Source: Zygnema circumcarinatum (Eukaryota; Streptophyta; Zygnematophyceae; Zygnematales; Zygnemataceae). From it: DNA of 64,000 bases. The position numbers were made by a program, and so were the translations under genes. Below, piece after piece: positions 61,371 to 64,000 of this stretch (within the stretch, counting starts at the first letter, position 1; every line of letters starts with the position of its first letter). The stretch spans positions 157,665-221,664 of the forward strand of contig CM074811.1 in the NCBI GenBank assembly GCA_037447605.1, given 5' to 3'. The notes under the pieces were generated by a model. The model had not been told where the DNA came from and made no database searches. It was given only the letters and a program-made list of their open reading frames with translations.

Positions 61371-62230
61371 GAGACTACCTCTCCGTCGGCTCCGATGCCG
61401 GCAAGGCTGCTTTCATTAACAAGCAGTTCGATGTCGCCTACTCCGATGTTGCTTTCGATGCTAACGATGACGACGCCGCCGGCGGAACCAGCAAGTACAC
61501 CATCCCCTTCGCCGTGGCGACCTACTCCTTCTGCACAAGGAAGAGGGGCACCTCCACCCTCCGCCTCACCGGCTCCCAGCTGTACAACATCTATACCTCC
61601 AACTTCTACATTCCCTGGTCCACCTACATCTCCAAGGCCACCGGAAACGTGCTGCCCGTGGCTCGCTCTGACGACTCCGCCAGCACCGAGTTGATCGGAA
61701 AGTGGCTGAAGACTCAGAACGCTGCCTGGCCCTTCACCACATCAGATAGCTGGAGCGGGAAGGCCGGAGTGTCCTCTAAAATCAAGTACGTAAGGAAAGA
61801 GGCTGGCATGGTTGTGGCGCTCTACGATGACTCCAACAGGATCGGGTACCTCCAGAGCGGAGGCTGCGCCCTGACCGGCATTCCCGCGGTGGCTGTGAAC
61901 AACGCCGACGGCAGGTTCGTCTCCACGAACATTAAAACTGATCTCTACACACTCCTGCCCAACCCCATCCCCGCGTACGACAGCGCGGTGTGGAGCGGAG
62001 TGAGCCTCCTGAACAAGCCCGGCCCCACCACGTACCCCATCGGCTCCATCATCTACATGTTCGCCCGCAAGTCGTACGACAACTCCACAGTCAGCGCCGT
62101 TGTGCAAGCATGGGTGAATTTCTCCATGACCGCAACCGTACAAGATATGATTCAATTCGTCGGTTTTTTACCCCTCCCCAAAGAGTACCGCGCCGCCGGT
62201 ACGGCAGCGGGCAACACTATTAGCGGTTGA

Positions 62231-63290
62231 AACAATTCCGTGCTGTAATCGTCTACAAAACATGTCAATTTTATACCACCATAGGGCAATTTTAACATCG
62301 TGATAGAATGGAGTGAAAATTGCTTCAATTTAGAACAATAATATACTCCTTTTCATCGGGTAACTGGTGGAAACGTTTATAATTTTAGTAACAATTTCGA
62401 CTTTCTTATCCCAAAATGTATGTAAATGATGGCTGTTATTCTGCATTGCTTATGTGCATAGCTACCAGCTGTCATCCTTTGCGTTTCTCAATGCCTTTTA
62501 CGTGCTTCCATCTTTATCGATCTTCCGTATACACGAAAAATAGACAAATAAATAGTACACAGATAATAGAAAACATTTATGTGAACGAAGATCAGCACGC
62601 AGTAGAAATAACGTTTTGTACTAGTCGTTTCCCTCCCAGTCTTCCTTGCACCCTTCATCCTCTGCCTTCACCCAGTGCACGGCAAGGGACGTGTCTTGTG
62701 AATGCGCAAATCCAGCGCCGGTTTGCGATTAAACTCCAAGGGAGCGAATTTGGGCAGCTGTGCAGTGCAACCTATGCTTTAGAAGAGGGCTCCATTTTTG
62801 TGTTTTGTTCGAAACAGTCTCAGTTTCAGTTTGGCTTTAGTTCAAAACAAACATTTTCAAGTGGCTTGAGGATAAGAAACCCTCAAACGACTGATACGCG
62901 TGAGTTTCCTGCGGTTTTTTTCATGCGTGGTCAGTTACAAGGGAGAAAAGTGCCGCGCCGCTTTCATAGCCCCACCGTCTGCACTGCATCAACTAAAAAA
63001 CAGAGAGGGTTACTCAGTACTTTTCCAGGATTTCATGGAGGGTGGACGGAGATCCACAGAGAAGAGTAATAGACAGAGCGGGAGAGGAGGGGAGACAAAG
63101 AGTGGGAGCGAGAGGATAGGGGTGCAAAACCAAGAACATGATGTTAAGAAAAAAAGCAGAGATAACATTCGTGTAGACCGCAATTTTCTTCTTCAGACTT
63201 GCCTGCAATAAAAAAAAGGAAAAGGTAAGGATAAAAAATGAAAAACAATATAATAAAATGCAAACAATAAAGTCTGACTTACTTTCACTG
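62231..63290. other. 3' flank of the interrupted PstS-like gene, no gene seen
   Basis: AT-rich. A TGTAA lies at 62245, 15 bases past the stop, and could act in polyadenylation. A 217-codon plus-strand ORF (62416-63069) has no recognisable domain, biased composition and no gene-like start context. I treat it as noncoding. Confidence 0.45.
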
Positions 63291-64000
63291 TCACTCCCAC
63301 CCCTCCCACTCTCGCTCTCTCCCTCTCTCTCTCTCTCTCTCGCTCGCTCGCTCGCTCGCTCGCTTTCTCGCTCTCTCGCACCCCTCCCCTCTGCCTTTCT
63401 CTATCTCTCTCTCTCTAGCTCTCTCGCTCTTTCGCTTCCTCCCCTCTGCCTCTCTCTATCTCTCCCTCTCTCTCTCCCCTCACTAAATACCTCTCCCCCC
63501 CCTCCCTCCCCCTTTCCCTCCCCCTCTCGCACCCTCCCCCTCTAACCCTTTCTATCCCTCCCTATATCTCGACCTCCCTCTTTCTATCTTTCCCTCTCCC
63601 TCTCTCCCTCTACATCTCACTACGGCCCTCTCTCCCTAACTCCCTCTCTGTCAACCCGTCCCCCCTCCCTCCCCCGTACCGCTCTCTCTCTTTCGCTCTC
63701 TCCCTCCACCCCCCCGCCTCACTATATCTCTCTTTCCCTCTCTCTTTCTCCATGCCTCTCCCCCTATACATCTCTCCCTGCATCCCTTCCTGTCCCTCTC
63801 GCTACCTCTCCCTCCTTATCCCCCCTCCCGCTTTCTCTTTCTAGCCTCTCCCTCCCCCCACCCCTGCCCCCCCTCCCACTCTCTCTTTCCAACCTCTCCC
63901 TCCCGCCACCTCTGCCTTCCCTCCCGCTCTCTCTTTCCCACCTCTCCCCCCCGCCACCCCTGCCTTCCCCCCGCTCTCTCTTTCAACCCTCTCCCTCCCG
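63291..64000. repeat. CT-rich low-complexity / microsatellite tract
   Basis: About 710 bases, nearly all pyrimidine on the plus strand: (CT)n, (CTCG)n at 63339-63364, CCCTCT and related words. From 63840 a roughly 50-base degenerate unit (CCCACTCTCTCTTTCCAACC type) appears three times. It runs off the window end. Confidence 0.95.

Larger units (their letters stand above)
54897..62230 (+). pseudogene. PstS-like secreted protein gene interrupted by a copia retrotransposon
   Basis: Exon 1 (54897-54992, signal peptide MAALLFVAVVLLSAAAAQAS then STIQIGGASSVKL), a 118-base intron, and exon 2 (55111-55171, resuming at 61371-62230). Exon 2 is cut after the GTC-G of MDSV by the 55172-61365 element. 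Leaving out the element and one target copy, exon 2 is 921 bases, exactly the length of its paralogue's exon 2, with no other stop. The insertion is therefore the only visible lesion. By eye about three quarters of residues match the intact paralogue. The anion-binding segments differ: GSGAG is GSDAG and SDGSGTTE is SDDSASTE, so binding may already have changed before the insertion. The element lies antisense to the gene. Confidence 0.9.

Noticed and set aside
62416-63069. 217-codon plus-strand ORF
   Set aside because: No recognisable domain, biased composition, a poor start context and no splice neighbours. It lies in the 3' flank of a broken gene.

Overview
This window is nuclear DNA from a eukaryote of the green lineage (Viridiplantae). 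A green alga, streptophyte or chlorophyte, seems likeliest, but the sequence does not settle which. The reasons are: protein genes broken by many short GT-AG introns (roughly 100-400 bases); start contexts close to GCCATGG; plastid-type proteins found in plants and algae (an FZL dynamin-like GTPase with an N-terminal thiamin-phosphate-synthase-like half, an AAA-less FtsH-like HEAGH protein, and a PPR/zinc-ribbon/membrane protein); plant-type CNOT11, sterol C-14 reductase and IPK2; and a Ty1/copia element primed by initiator tRNA-Met. A 10-base N run at 48180-48189 shows that this is a draft assembly.

Positions 1-47 kb are dense with conserved single-copy housekeeping genes. In order they are: FtsH-like protein (+, 5' end off the window), NEPRO/RNase-MRP-like protein (-), FZL (+), PPR/zinc-ribbon plastid protein (+), SEC20 SNARE (-), sterol C-14 reductase (+), double PHD-ePHD chromatin protein (-), MPP10 (-), CNOT11 (-) and inositol polyphosphate multikinase (+). 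The genes form convergent and divergent pairs. Two divergent pairs are very close (NEPRO/FZL, about 70-100 bases between start codons; SEC20/sterol reductase, about 190 bases) and probably share bidirectional promoters. Their jobs are unrelated: plastid membranes, ER retrieval, sterol synthesis, ribosome biogenesis, mRNA deadenylation, inositol phosphate signalling and chromatin reading.

Positions 47-64 kb are accessory and repeat-rich. Two divergent paralogues encode secreted PstS-like (phosphate-binding-protein type) proteins, each with one short intron at the same place. One (minus, 49507-50643) looks intact. The other (plus, 54897-62230) is split by a 6.2 kb copia retrotransposon with a 5-base target duplication and nearly identical LTRs. 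Between the paralogues lie a 1 kb foldback structure with G/C-rich arms, 22-base tandem repeats, dispersed 26-base motifs and GTAC-rich repeats. A duplicated hairpin-bearing repeat lies next to the assembly gap. The window ends in about 700 bases of CT-rich low-complexity DNA.

The most interesting signals are: a SEC20 with a giant repetitive lumenal tail that ends in HDEL; the PstS-like pair, one copy of which was broken recently; a copia element whose LTRs are nearly identical although its polyprotein is already broken, and whose gag frame seems to start inside the LTR; and two GC-AG introns supported by gap-free protein alignment.
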